A stretch of DNA of 47,470 nucleotides from an uncultured Oscillospiraceae bacterium (GCA_934597125.1 CAKTQM010000011.1:1-47470), one strand, 5' to 3'; shown: positions 1-7,434, numbered from the stretch's first letter. Notes: generated from the sequence alone by a model not told the origin. Made by a program: numbers and translations.

Positions 1-1
1 C

Positions 2-76
2 GGCCCGTTGGTCAAGTGGTTAAGACAGAGGCCTCTCACGCCTTTAACATCGGTTCGAATCCGGTACGGGTCACCA
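2..76 (+). tRNA. tRNA-Glu (CTC anticodon)
   Basis: A complete cloverleaf can be folded. The 7-bp acceptor pairs 2-8 with 66-72. The anticodon stem is 28-32/40-44 with a 7-nt loop at 33-39 that places CTC at 35-37. The T-loop reads TTCGAAT, and CCA is encoded at 74-76. It is followed at once by a strong terminator, so it is the last or only gene of its transcript; its promoter lies outside the window. Confidence 0.95.
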
Positions 77-82
77 TGCAAA

Positions 83-112
83 AAGAGCAAGCCTTTCGGC
101 TTGCTCTTTTTT
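83..112 (+). terminator. Intrinsic terminator after tRNA-Glu, likely bidirectional
   Basis: An 11-bp stem (AAGAGCAAGCC and its complement) around a TTTC loop is followed by six T on the plus strand. The stem begins and ends in A and T runs, so it can also end the convergent minus-strand gene whose stop is at 118. Confidence 0.85.
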
Positions 113-117
113 CTTCT

Positions 118-690
118 TCATCGGGAAAACCGCACCACATATGAGCCCAGAACCTGTCGGCATGGGATCTTCGCCGCGTTTTCCGGACAAAGCGGCTCTC
201 TGGCATACACTGCCGCCGCCGGCTCCGGATAGGCCGGCAATGTCTTCCCGATGCTGACGCCGTGGGCATCCCCTTCGGCAAAGCGCCACTGAAACCGGCA
301 GTCACAAAACTCCTTGTTGGCCGTGATCTGCTCCGCCGGACGCAGCCGTTCCCTGCCATCAAGGAAAAAGCAGCCATCGTTGTCCTTCTCTGCGGGGCAG
401 GAGCCCTCAATCCCCACACCGGTGAAGGACAGCTCCAGAAAGTCCGTCCGGAATGTTACCGTTCTTCCCTCGCGTGAAAAGGGCACATCCGCCCAGCAGC
501 CAATATTCAGCCAGCCCCGTTTGCCATCCTTCTCCGCCGCGGTGTTGAATTCCACATAGCCCGTCTTGCCGTCCCGCACCTCCGCGTTGATCCGCAGCAC
601 CGGCCGCAGCGAGGCAAATCCCTCCGGCAAAAGCGCCCGCAGTCGATCCTGCTCCACGCCATAGGCCATCACATACTGTTCGATCTGCAT
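118..690 (-). CDS. Hypothetical protein, possibly acetoacetate-decarboxylase-like fold
   Basis: This 190-residue soluble protein starts MQIEQYVMAYGV. I chose this Met because GAAAGGAA lies 8-10 bases upstream; an in-frame Met ten codons earlier has no good ribosome site. The N-terminal pattern (LRALLPEGFASLRPVLRINAEVR) recalls small ADC-like or DUF2071-like proteins, where a hydrophobic LP.G.....P.L...E segment opens the fold, but I cannot assign a family firmly. There is no signal peptide or membrane segment. It lies 26 bp downstream of the PhzF-family gene and is probably cotranscribed with it. Function unknown. Confidence 0.7.
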   Translation of the reverse strand: MQIEQYVMAYGVEQDRLRALLPEGFASLRPVLRINAEVRDGKTGYVEFNTAAEKDGKRGWLNIGCWADVPFSREGRTVTFRTDFLELSFTGVGIEGSCPAEKDNDGCFFLDGRERLRPAEQITANKEFCDCRFQWRFAEGDAHGVSIGKTLPAYPEPAAAVYAREPLCPENAAKIPCRQVLGSYVVRFSR

Positions 691-716
691 ATTGCCGTTC
701 CTTTCTTTTCCCGCCG

Positions 717-1499
717 TCAACCGATGTTGATATCCGCCACGGAGTAGATGGCGGCCTTGCCGCTCATCCGGATGCGCTCACCCTCCTGGGTGCAGTACAG
801 TGTGCCGCCGCGGGGACTGGCCTGATAGGCCACCAGCGTGTCCTTCCCCAGCGTTTTCACCCAATAGGGCACGATGTGGCAGTGTCCGGAGCCGCACACG
901 GGATCCTCCGCCACATTGCACTTGGGCGCAAAGCTGCGGGACACACAGTCGTTTCCGCCGCTGCCAGGCGCCGTGGCATGCAGCAGCAGACCATCCAGCG
1001 CCCGAACCTTCTCCTGATCCACCACCATGTTCCGCACAACGGCTTCGTCGTCAAACACACACAGCAGGTCGCGGCCCATATAGGCGGCTTTCGGCACGGC
1101 GCCATTCATGGCGTCTGCCATGGCCTGGGTCACCGGCACGCTTTTCAGCGCATAGGCGGGGAAATCCATCTCGTACAGATCCCCCTTCCGTACCACCGTC
1201 AGGTCGCCGGACAACGTGGTAAATGTGATCTCCGTCAGCTCCGGCGCCACAAAAGTCATAATGGCGCAGGCGGTGCCCAGTGTGGCGTGGCCGCACAGGT
1301 CGATCTCACCGCCCGGGGTAAACCACCGCAGATGATACTTCTCCCCCTCCTTCACGGCAAAAGCCGTCTCAGACAGGTTGTTCTCACGGGTAATGGCCAT
1401 CATGGTGGCCTCGTCCAGCCACTTGTCCATCACACAGACAGCGGTGGGATTGCCCGCAAACACATGGTCAGTAAATGCGTCCACAACATACTGGCGCAT
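717..1499 (-). CDS. PhzF family isomerase/epimerase
   Basis: This 260-residue protein has the hallmarks of the PhzF family, which has a two-lobed diaminopimelate-epimerase fold. They are the opening YVVDAFTDHVFAGNPTAVC, the catalytic Glu in NNLSETAF (residue about 44), the GHATLGTA loop around residue 70, and the C-terminal EDPVCGSGH motif. Family members catalyse proton-transfer isomerisations; most outside phenazine clusters have no known substrate, and no phenazine genes are present here. It is the first gene of a two-gene minus-strand operon with its own sigma-A promoter and is cytoplasmic. Family assignment is firm; substrate unknown. Confidence 0.92.
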   Translation of the reverse strand: MRQYVVDAFTDHVFAGNPTAVCVMDKWLDEATMMAITRENNLSETAFAVKEGEKYHLRWFTPGGEIDLCGHATLGTACAIMTFVAPELTEITFTTLSGDLTVVRKGDLYEMDFPAYALKSVPVTQAMADAMNGAVPKAAYMGRDLLCVFDDEAVVRNMVVDQEKVRALDGLLLHATAPGSGGNDCVSRSFAPKCNVAEDPVCGSGHCHIVPYWVKTLGKDTLVAYQASPRGGTLYCTQEGERIRMSGKAAIYSVADINIG

Positions 1500-1531
1500 A
1501 CAGGATCACTCCTTCTTATTATTGTGGCCAC

Positions 1532-1560
1532 AGTATAACACACTCCCCCGCCACCTGCAA
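1532..1560 (-). promoter_or_regulatory. Sigma-A promoter for the PhzF gene
   Basis: On the minus strand, TTGCAG (1560-1555) and TATACT (1537-1532) are separated by 17 bp, about 30 bp upstream of the start codon at 1499. An AAGGAG ribosome site lies between. Confidence 0.8.
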
Positions 1561-1577
1561 CAGATTCCTGACACCAG

Positions 1578-1614
1578 AAAAGGACTGCAAAACAGCGTTT
1601 TGCAGTCCTTTTTA
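1578..1614 (-). terminator. Terminator of the amino-acid ABC operon
   Basis: A 15-bp stem built on AAAGGACTGCAAAAC and its complement with a 3-nt loop begins 7 bp after the stop of the ATPase gene and runs into a T stretch on the minus strand. Confidence 0.88.
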
Positions 1615-1620
1615 TGGTCG

Positions 1621-2391
1621 TTATTGCTCCGAATACCGCGCCAGGAAATGGCGGGTGCGCTCCTGCCGGGGATTGTCGATGACCTCCCGCGCCGGCCCCT
1701 GCTCCACAATGACGCCGCCGTCCATAAAGATCACCTGATCCGCCACATCACGGGCGAAGGCCATCTCATGAGTGACAATTATCATGGTGGTGTGCTGCTG
1801 GGCAAGGCCGCGAATGACCTTCAGCACCTCGCCGGTCAGCTCCGGATCCAGGGCGGAGGTAGGCTCGTCAAAGCACAGGATGTCCGGCTTCATGGCCAGC
1901 GCGCGGGCGATAGCCACTCGCTGCTGCTGTCCGCCGGAGAGCTGATGGGGATAGTTCTCCATCCGGTCAGCAAGTCCCATCTTTTCCAGCAGCGCCCTGC
2001 CCTCCGCCAGAATGGTCTCCTCGCTCTCGCCGGTCTTTTCGGTCTTCGCCATCAGCTTGCGGGCCAGCGTCACGTTCTCCAGTGCCGTGTATTGGGGGAA
2101 CAGGTTGAAACTTTGAAACACCAGCCCGAAGTGCAGCCGCTTCTTGCGGATATCCGCCTCCCGCCGCGTATTGGGGTCGGCGGCGTCAAACAGCGTCTTG
2201 CCCCGCACGGAGATCACGCCCTGATCCGGCGTCTCCAGAAAGTTCAGACACCGCAGCAGCGTGGTCTTGCCGCTGCCGGAGGAGCCGATAATAGAGAGGG
2301 CCTGCCCCTCCTCCAGCGAAAAGCTGATATCCTTCAGCACAGAGGTGTCGCCAAAGTGCTTCTCGATGTGCTGTACGTCCAAAATCGCCAT
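1621..2391 (-). CDS. Amino-acid ABC transporter ATP-binding protein
   Basis: This 256-residue ATPase is of the polar amino-acid transporter type (GlnQ/HisP-like). All nucleotide-binding motifs are visible: Walker A GSSGSGKTT near residue 38, a Q-loop in LVFQSFNLFP, the signature LSGGQQQRVAIARAL, Walker B ILCFDEPTSALDPE, and the switch His in IVTHEMAFA. It would energise the permease encoded 12 bp upstream and is the last gene of the operon binding protein-permease-ATPase. The start follows AAGGAGG. Substrate is polar amino acids by family; the exact amino acid cannot be read. Confidence 0.95.
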   Translation of the reverse strand: MAILDVQHIEKHFGDTSVLKDISFSLEEGQALSIIGSSGSGKTTLLRCLNFLETPDQGVISVRGKTLFDAADPNTRREADIRKKRLHFGLVFQSFNLFPQYTALENVTLARKLMAKTEKTGESEETILAEGRALLEKMGLADRMENYPHQLSGGQQQRVAIARALAMKPDILCFDEPTSALDPELTGEVLKVIRGLAQQHTTMIIVTHEMAFARDVADQVIFMDGGVIVEQGPAREVIDNPRQERTRHFLARYSEQ

Positions 2392-2403
2392 GGTGATACC
2401 TCC

Positions 2404-3060
2404 TTACTTAAAGTAGCTGAGCTTGCGCTCGACGTAGTTGAACAGCAGCGTCAAAATGCCCACAAAGGCCAGATAGAACACCGCCGTATAGAACAGCGGC
2501 CAGATGATACCGGCGGATTTCATATAAGCTTCGCCCGCCTTGATGAGCTCCGTCACCGCAATGATGCGGGCCAGAGACGTATCCTTCACCAGCGTGATGA
2601 TCTCGTTGGACATGGGGGGCACAATGCGCTTCACCATCTGCAGCAGCGTCACCTGAAAGAAGATCTGGCTCTTGGTCATGCCCAGCACCTGTCCGGCCTC
2701 CTGCTGCCCCACCGGTACGCCCTCGATGCCGCCCTTATAGATCACGGCGAAATAGCAGGCGTAGTTGATGACAAAGGCCACCACACAGGCCGCCATGCGG
2801 CCATCGGAGAAATAGGCCCAGATGTTGTTGTCGAACCATTTGCCGGGGCCGTAGAAAATAATGATCAGCTGCAGCATCAGCGGCGTACCGCGGATGATCC
2901 ATACGATCACATTGAACAGCCAGCTCACCGGCTTGCACCGGCTGCGCAGGGCAAAGGCGATCAGCAGCCCCAGCGGAACGGAAAACAACAGCGTCAGGAA
3001 AAAGATCTTCAAAAGCTCGCCCATACCCTGTAGCAGCGAGAGGGTGACGGTCAGGAACAT
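2404..3060 (-). CDS. Amino-acid ABC transporter permease
   Basis: This 218-residue integral membrane protein is of the HisM/GlnP type. It has hydrophobic segments from about residue 10 onward, and the permease motif that docks the ATPase is seen as the stretch around GQQEAGQVLGMTKSQIF (residues about 127-143). The sequence VPPMSNEIITLVKDTSL is typical of His/Glu/Gln/Arg permeases, which usually work as homodimers. It sits between the binding-protein gene (gap of 114 bp with a stable hairpin) and the ATPase gene (12 bp). The start at 3060 follows AAAGGAG. Confidence 0.95.
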   Translation of the reverse strand: MFLTVTLSLLQGMGELLKIFFLTLLFSVPLGLLIAFALRSRCKPVSWLFNVIVWIIRGTPLMLQLIIIFYGPGKWFDNNIWAYFSDGRMAACVVAFVINYACYFAVIYKGGIEGVPVGQQEAGQVLGMTKSQIFFQVTLLQMVKRIVPPMSNEIITLVKDTSLARIIAVTELIKAGEAYMKSAGIIWPLFYTAVFYLAFVGILTLLFNYVERKLSYFK

Positions 3061-3123
3061 GATAAAACTCCTTTATGTATGATGGAAAGCAGCGTAAAAC
3101 GTAACATTCAAAAGCCGCCCAAA

Positions 3124-3150
3124 GGCAGAGAGCGGAACCCGCTCTCTGCC
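3124..3150 (-). terminator. Intercistronic hairpin between binding protein and permease
   Basis: The stem GGCAGAGAGCGG pairs with its complement across a 3-nt loop. On the minus strand it is followed only by TTTGGG, a weak U-tract, so it is better read as a partial terminator or 3' stabiliser that lets the binding protein be made in excess over the membrane components. Confidence 0.65.
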
Positions 3151-3174
3151 GATGAGATATTGTTTACGGAAATT

Positions 3175-3987
3175 TTACTTGGTGATAACCACCTGTGCGT
3201 TCTCGCAGTAGGCGTTGGTGCACTCCATGGCTGCCATCACACCGTCGGTCAGGGTCATGCCGTTCCACACCACGTCGATGTTCTTGCTGTCCAGCTCGTT
3301 GACCTTCATGTCCCAGTCGATGACTACGAACTCGATATCAACACCCAGCTTCTGGGCCACCAGCTTTGCCATATCGGCGTCAAAGCCGATCCACTCGTCA
3401 TTGGCGTCCTTGTAATCCATGGGGGCGAACTCGGTGATACCCACCACCAGCTTACCCTTCTCCTGGATGTAAGCCACATCGCTGTCAGACTCGGAAGCAG
3501 TGAACTCAGCGGCAGGCTGCTCCAGCAGGGCTTCCTGCACGCCGTAGGTCTTGGCCAGCTCCACCATGCTGCCGTCGGCATAAGCCGCGGACATCACGCT
3601 GTTGATGTAGGAGGCCAGATCGCTGCCCTTGCGGCAGCCTGCGCCGTACAGTTCAGAAGTCAGCTTCTGATCGGTGACCTTCAGGTCGGGATAGCTGGTG
3701 CCCTCGCCCACCATGGCGCCGGCCATCAGCAGGTCGATGATGGCGGCGTCGGAGGTACCGGCGTCTACTTCCATCAGCGCGTCAGCCTGAGAACCGACGG
3801 AGTTGATCTTCCAGCCCTTCTCGTTAGCCACTTCCTCACCGGCGCTGCCGGCTTCCACGGCGTAGGTCAGCTCCGGCTGCGCGTCGCTGTTGTCATCCGT
3901 GCTTGCATCGGGGTTTGCCTGATTGCCGCAAGCTACCAGGCTCAGCGCCATCACCAGCGCCAGCATCATTGCCAAAAACTTTTTCAT
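3175..3987 (-). CDS. Amino-acid ABC transporter substrate-binding lipoprotein, apparently circularly permuted
   Basis: This 270-residue lipoprotein has a signal peptide ending LSLVAC with lipobox Cys20, then an Asp/Asn-rich linker. Residues about 40-155 resemble the second lobe of family-3 binding proteins (AVEAGSAGEE, LTSELYG.GCRKGSD, ADGSMVELAKTYG). After a linker (156-178), residues 179-270 resemble the canonical first lobe (KLVVGITEFAPMDYKD, GFDADMAKLVAQKLGV, NGMTLT, AQVVITK). The lobe order is thus the reverse of normal GlnH/HisJ-type proteins. The Arg that usually follows GMTIT.. and binds the ligand carboxylate is absent (LTDGVMAAM), so the ligand may be unusual. It leads the transporter operon and follows AAGGAG. 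Confidence 0.9.
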   Translation of the reverse strand: MKKFLAMMLALVMALSLVACGNQANPDASTDDNSDAQPELTYAVEAGSAGEEVANEKGWKINSVGSQADALMEVDAGTSDAAIIDLLMAGAMVGEGTSYPDLKVTDQKLTSELYGAGCRKGSDLASYINSVMSAAYADGSMVELAKTYGVQEALLEQPAAEFTASESDSDVAYIQEKGKLVVGITEFAPMDYKDANDEWIGFDADMAKLVAQKLGVDIEFVVIDWDMKVNELDSKNIDVVWNGMTLTDGVMAAMECTNAYCENAQVVITK

Positions 3988-4052
3988 GTTACGTTTCTCC
4001 TTTTTCGTGGGCGTCTCTGTCGGCGCCGTGTGTTGTTTTTTAGTATGTTAAT

Positions 4053-4081
4053 ACTCTACCACTTTATCACGCTAATGTAAA
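4053..4081 (-). promoter_or_regulatory. Candidate promoter of the amino-acid ABC operon
   Basis: On the minus strand, TTTACA (4081-4076) and TAGAGT (4058-4053) are 17 bp apart, 66 bp upstream of the binding-protein start. Confidence 0.55.
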
Positions 4082-4082
4082 G

Positions 4083-4096
4083 TGTCAGTGCTGACA
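4083..4096. promoter_or_regulatory. Possible operator TGTCAG-TG-CTGACA
   Basis: Perfect 6-bp inverted arms around a 2-bp centre sit immediately upstream of the -35 box of the amino-acid ABC promoter, where an activator or repressor could bind. No regulator gene is adjacent. Confidence 0.35.
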
Positions 4097-4141
4097 AAAG
4101 AAGCCAAAATTTTCAGGGCGTATTTCACAAATCTGACAAAA

Positions 4142-4330
4142 CAGCCCCTTGTATGGGGTATGCCGAACTGTATACAAGGGCTGCACAGCCATACGCCGCA
4201 CCGTTGGCATCTCTTCGTAGGGGCTGGGTTCTACCCAGCCCACCGCATGCGCAGAAATGTATCATACTACAACGGGAGGGGCAGAGCCCCTCTCCTACGC
4301 CCTACCATAGTAGGGGCAGGCGACTTCTCC
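4142..4330. repeat. Intergenic hairpins with GTAGGGGC repeat units
   Basis: The gene-free stretch 4097-4393 contains several short palindromes: a CAGCCC(C)TTGTAT stem (4142-4193); GTAGGGGC at 4217 followed by GGGCTGGGT-TCT-ACCCAGCCC (4221-4241); an AGGGGC-AGA-GCCCCT hairpin near 4276 in the opposite orientation next to CCTAC; and a second GTAGGGGC at 4310. The same octamer with a hairpin recurs at 28681. I see no coding potential. Confidence 0.55.
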
Positions 4331-4393
4331 CACGGCAAATGGAGCCGCCTATCGGCAACCCCGCGCCGCCCAGCAAAGCTTTCGCACAAATTG

Positions 4394-4422
4394 AAAAAGG
4401 CGGCGTTCTCCGCCGCCTTTTT
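4394..4422 (-). terminator. Terminator of rnpB
   Basis: The stem AAAAAGGCGGCG pairs with its complement across a short loop and ends in five T on the minus strand, 6 bp past the P1 helix of the RNase P RNA. Confidence 0.88.
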
Positions 4423-4428
4423 CATATC

Positions 4429-4791
4429 CTGCGAGCCGATCTGTAAGCCGGGTTCTGTCTTGACAGTCATCTATCTAGGCGTACCGTTGCCGGCACGCTC
4501 AAGCCACCCCGGGGACGGCCGGGCCAGCCAATGTCCCCCTGCCGGTGTTGCTCCGGATAGAGTTTACAGCGACGGACGCTTCCACGCCGTCGGGTGAGCT
4601 CTTACCTTCACCTTTCCACCCTTACTCCGCCGCGCTCCCGGAGGAGCAGCCGCAAAGCGGTATATCTCTGTTGCACTTTTCCTGAAGTCGCCTTCGGCGG
4701 GCGTTACCCGTTATCCTTGCCCTGTGGAGCCCGGACTTTCCTCATCGGCAGGCTTTCGCCTTGCCGCCGCGACTGTCTGATCCACTCGCAG
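4429..4791 (-). ncRNA. rnpB: RNase P RNA (class A)
   Basis: This is the catalytic RNA that matures tRNA 5' ends. On the minus strand the conserved core GAGGAAAGTCCGGGCTCC and the 3' ACAGAACCCGGCTTA are both present, along with the P4-type AGGGTGGAAAGGTG region. The ends are set by the terminal P1 helix, CTGCGAG at 4791-4785 pairing with CTCGCAG at 4435-4429, giving about 363 nt. It has a strong promoter directly upstream and an intrinsic terminator directly downstream, so it is a stand-alone unit. Confidence 0.95.
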
Positions 4792-4796
4792 TCCCC

Positions 4797-4825
4797 ATTG
4801 TACCCAACCTTAGGGCAAAAGTCAA
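4797..4825 (-). promoter_or_regulatory. Strong promoter of rnpB
   Basis: On the minus strand, TTGACT (4825-4820) and TACAAT (4802-4797) are 17 bp apart and place the transcript start at about 4791, exactly the first base of the P1 helix. Confidence 0.88.
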
Positions 4826-4950
4826 CGAAAAATCCCACTCCGGGGCAACTATTGCCTTTTCCCGCCGCCTTATGCTATAATTTGGAAAACACATTCTGCG
4901 GTATCCGTCCCCTTTTTCGGGCAGTATACACAATAGAAAGGAATCCGTCT

Positions 4951-5784
4951 ATGAAACAACACCGCAAGCCCTTCCCCCAGCCCCGGGATCTGAAAACCGC
5001 CATCCGCCGCCAGCCCGCGGTTTTCATCGTCTACCTGGTGCTGCGGCTCATCGTCCTGGCCACGCTGGTGTCCTCCGTCATCCGTGGCGAATATGAAAGT
5101 GCCTTCATCTGCCTTTTGGTGCTGGTGCTGTTCATGCTGCCCTTCTTCATCCAGCAGAACTTCGGCATCGAACTGCCCTCCACTCTGGAGATCATCATTC
5201 TCCTGTTCATCTTTGCCGCCGAGATTTTGGGCGAGCTGGAGTGCTACTTCATCACCTATCCCTATTGGGACTCCATGCTCCACACCACCACCGGCTTTCT
5301 CTGCGCCGCCACCGGCTTCGCCCTGATCGACATTCTCAACCGCAACAGCCGCATCAAATTCCAGCTCTCCCCCATCTACGTGGCCCTGGCGGCTTTCTGC
5401 TTCTCCATGACCGTGGGCGTACTGTGGGAGTTCTTTGAATTCGGCATGGATCGTCTTTTCCATATGGATATGCAGAAGGACACCGTGGTGCAGTCCATCA
5501 CCTCCGTCATGCTGGATCCCACCAACAAAAACATCCCCGTTACCATCGACGGCATCACCTCCGTCACCGTCAACGGCCAGGAACTGGGGTTCGGCGGCTA
5601 TCTGGACATCGGACTGTATGACACCATGGAGGATCTGTTCGTCAACTTCATCGGCGCCGTGGTGTTCAGCACCATCGGCTACTTCTATATCAAACACCGC
5701 GGCAAGGGCAGGCTGGCAAAAGCCTTTATCCCCACCATCACCGAACCCTCCCCCGACACACCGCCGGAGGACGCCGCCGAATGA
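4951..5784 (+). CDS. Multi-pass membrane protein (DUF2238/YjdF-like)
   Basis: This 277-residue protein starts MKQHRKPF after GAAAGGA; an open frame continues upstream only through rnpB antisense. It has about six hydrophobic segments between residues 22 and 160 and another near 232-250. Features resembling the DUF2238/YjdF-like family are LELIILLF-type helices, YPYWDSMLHTTTGF (a conserved His in a membrane helix) and GVLWEFFEFGMD. A soluble stretch (about 170-225) separates the last helix, and the tail is Pro-rich. Function unknown. It is monocistronic and convergent with the AIM24-type gene across a shared terminator. Confidence 0.8.
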   Translation: MKQHRKPFPQPRDLKTAIRRQPAVFIVYLVLRLIVLATLVSSVIRGEYESAFICLLVLVLFMLPFFIQQNFGIELPSTLEIIILLFIFAAEILGELECYFITYPYWDSMLHTTTGFLCAATGFALIDILNRNSRIKFQLSPIYVALAAFCFSMTVGVLWEFFEFGMDRLFHMDMQKDTVVQSITSVMLDPTNKNIPVTIDGITSVTVNGQELGFGGYLDIGLYDTMEDLFVNFIGAVVFSTIGYFYIKHRGKGRLAKAFIPTITEPSPDTPPEDAAE

Positions 5785-5795
5785 TCCCCACGCAG

Positions 5796-5830
5796 AAAAG
5801 ACCTCCGGCCCACGGGCCGAAGGTCTTTTT
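5796..5830. terminator. Bidirectional terminator
   Basis: AAAAGACCT and AGGTCTTTTT enclose an inner CCGGCCC/GGGCCG stem. A and T runs on both sides serve the plus-strand membrane protein and the minus-strand AIM24 protein. Confidence 0.82.
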
Positions 5831-5845
5831 CCTATGTCCGTTTCT

Positions 5846-6523
5846 TTAGTTGTTGCCGGAGGAGAGGTAGGGCTGAACTGCCGCTGCCACGTTGGAAATG
5901 CACATGGTCTGCAGCCACACACGGCCGGGGCCGGTCAGCAGGGTATTGAACAGACCCTCGCCGCCCAGCAGCTTGTTCTTCATGCCGGGCACCTGACGAA
6001 TCTCCATCTGCACGCCGGAGGTAAAGCCCGCCACATTGCCGGTATCCACCACGATCTGCTGTCCAGGCTGCAGCTCATACTCCACCAACTCACCGTCGAT
6101 CTCGGCAAAGGCCATGCCGCTGCCGCTCAGACGCTGCATAATGAAGCCCTCGCCGCCGAACAGGCCAACGCCCAGCTTCTTATTGAAGTGGATCGACAGC
6201 TCCACACCAGGCTCCGCCGCCAAAAAGGCGCTCTTCTGCAGGATCATATCCTGACCAGGCATCACCTGGATCGCCTTGATCTGGCCGGGGAAGCTGGAAC
6301 CGAAGGCGATCATGCCCGTGCCGGTGGCCGTATAGATGTTCTGGAAAATGCTCTCGCCGGAAAGCGCCTTGGAGAACATCTTGCCCAGTCCGCCGCCCTT
6401 GGTCTCCATCTGCATGTTGGGGGTCATCCAAACCATCGAGCCTCTCTCTGTGACCATCTGCTCACCGTGCTCCAGATGGCAGACTACCACCGGAAAGGAA
6501 CCACCCAAAATCTCATAACGCAT
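5846..6523 (-). CDS. AIM24 / TIGR00266 family protein
   Basis: This 225-residue protein is a beta-rich, repeated-sheet member of the AIM24/TIGR00266 family. Typical signs are the opening RYEILGGSFPVVVCHLEHGEQM, the GGGLG segment near residue 45, and the Gly-rich repeats GLFGGEGFIMQRLSGSG and LLGGEGLFNTLLTGPG. The start follows GGGAGG at 6523; an upstream in-frame Met at 6586 lies inside the promoter. There is no signal peptide or membrane segment. Bacterial members have no established role. It is a single-gene unit with its own promoter and terminator. Confidence 0.9.
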   Translation of the reverse strand: MRYEILGGSFPVVVCHLEHGEQMVTERGSMVWMTPNMQMETKGGGLGKMFSKALSGESIFQNIYTATGTGMIAFGSSFPGQIKAIQVMPGQDMILQKSAFLAAEPGVELSIHFNKKLGVGLFGGEGFIMQRLSGSGMAFAEIDGELVEYELQPGQQIVVDTGNVAGFTSGVQMEIRQVPGMKNKLLGGEGLFNTLLTGPGRVWLQTMCISNVAAAVQPYLSSGNN

Positions 6524-6556
6524 CTCTTTGTCCTCCCATATATTTGAAGTTCTTTT

Positions 6557-6586
6557 ATTGTACCATGCCCATACACACTTTGGCAA
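6557..6586 (-). promoter_or_regulatory. Promoter of the AIM24-family gene
   Basis: On the minus strand, TTGCCA (6586-6581) and TACAAT (6562-6557) are 18 bp apart. It is arranged back-to-back with the plus-strand promoter at 6606. Confidence 0.75.
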
Positions 6587-6605
6587 CCATTTTTCGGAAA
6601 CGCCC

Positions 6606-6634
6606 TTGTATCTTTTTTCTGCTTCTGCTACAAT
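6606..6634 (+). promoter_or_regulatory. Promoter of the orphan ABC ATPase
   Basis: TTGTAT (6606-6611) and TACAAT (6629-6634) are 17 bp apart, about 30 bp before the start codon. Confidence 0.75.
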
Positions 6635-6666
6635 AAGTCAGAATCTGACGAAAACGAGGCAGCAGT

Positions 6667-7434
6667 ATGGACGCGGTAACACTCAAGCACGTGGAAAAAT
6701 CCTATACCACCTACAGTACAGAGGTCGTCATCACCGGCCAGCAGCGGGAAAGCCGCACGCGGCAGGTGCTGCGAGACCTGTCCGTCTCCTTCCCCGCCGG
6801 ACAGCTTACGGTGATCGTGGGCCGCAGCGGCTGCGGAAAGAGCACGCTCCTGAAGCTGCTGGCGGGAAGCGAACAGCCAGATGCCGGTCAGGTAACCATC
6901 CCCGAGGGATGGCACAGCGCCATGCTCAGTCCCGACCCCTATGTGATCTCCTGGACAAATGTGCAGCGCAACGTGGCTATGGCCTGCGGCGTGGGCAAAA
7001 CGCCGGAGGAGCGCTATGAAAAAGCCCGTGACTTCGTCCGGCTGGTAGGGCTGGAGGACTATGCCGACCTGACGCCGGCAGAGCTTTCCACCGGTATGAA
7101 GCAGCGTCTGGGCCTTGCCCGTGTGCTGGCCGGTCAGGCGGAGCTGCTGCTGATGGACGAGCCCTTCGCCTCCCTGGACTTCCTCACCCGTCAGGAGCTG
7201 CAGACCCAGCTGCTAACCATCCAGTCCGCCATACCCCGCACCATCATTCTGGTGACCCACCAGTTGGAGGAGGCTCTGGTGCTGGGTCAGAAGATCATCG
7301 TCATGCACCCCGACAGCACCCTGCGGGAATTCGACCTCTCCCACGAGCCCTATCCCCGTCCGCTGGACAGTCCCCGCATGCAGGCGCTGAAACGGGAGAT
7401 CACCGAGGAGTGCAAGCGCCCCTCCGTGCAATAA
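6667..7434 (+). CDS. Orphan ABC transporter ATP-binding protein (nitrate/sulfonate type)
   Basis: This 255-residue ATPase is closest to SsuB/TauB/NrtD-type subunits. Walker A is GRSGCGKST (about residue 55), the signature is ELSTGMKQRLGLARVLA, Walker B is LLLMDEPFASLD, and the switch His is in VTHQLEEAL. Two oddities stand out. The Q-loop, normally ..FQ....PW.T, reads MLSPDPYVISWTN, so the conserved Gln is missing. The first strand carries an insert (about residues 15-35). No permease or binding-protein gene is adjacent; it is monocistronic with its own promoter and terminator. It may pair with a permease elsewhere or have lost transport function. Confidence 0.85.
   Translation: MDAVTLKHVEKSYTTYSTEVVITGQQRESRTRQVLRDLSVSFPAGQLTVIVGRSGCGKSTLLKLLAGSEQPDAGQVTIPEGWHSAMLSPDPYVISWTNVQRNVAMACGVGKTPEERYEKARDFVRLVGLEDYADLTPAELSTGMKQRLGLARVLAGQAELLLMDEPFASLDFLTRQELQTQLLTIQSAIPRTIILVTHQLEEALVLGQKIIVMHPDSTLREFDLSHEPYPRPLDSPRMQALKREITEECKRPSVQ

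Noticed and set aside
1378..3033. 551-residue open frame on the plus strand
   Set aside because: Antisense of the amino-acid ABC genes and crosses a terminator and a promoter.
4594..4950. Upstream extension of the membrane-protein frame
   Set aside because: It runs through the antisense of rnpB and its promoter; the ribosome site GAAAGGA points to the start at 4951.
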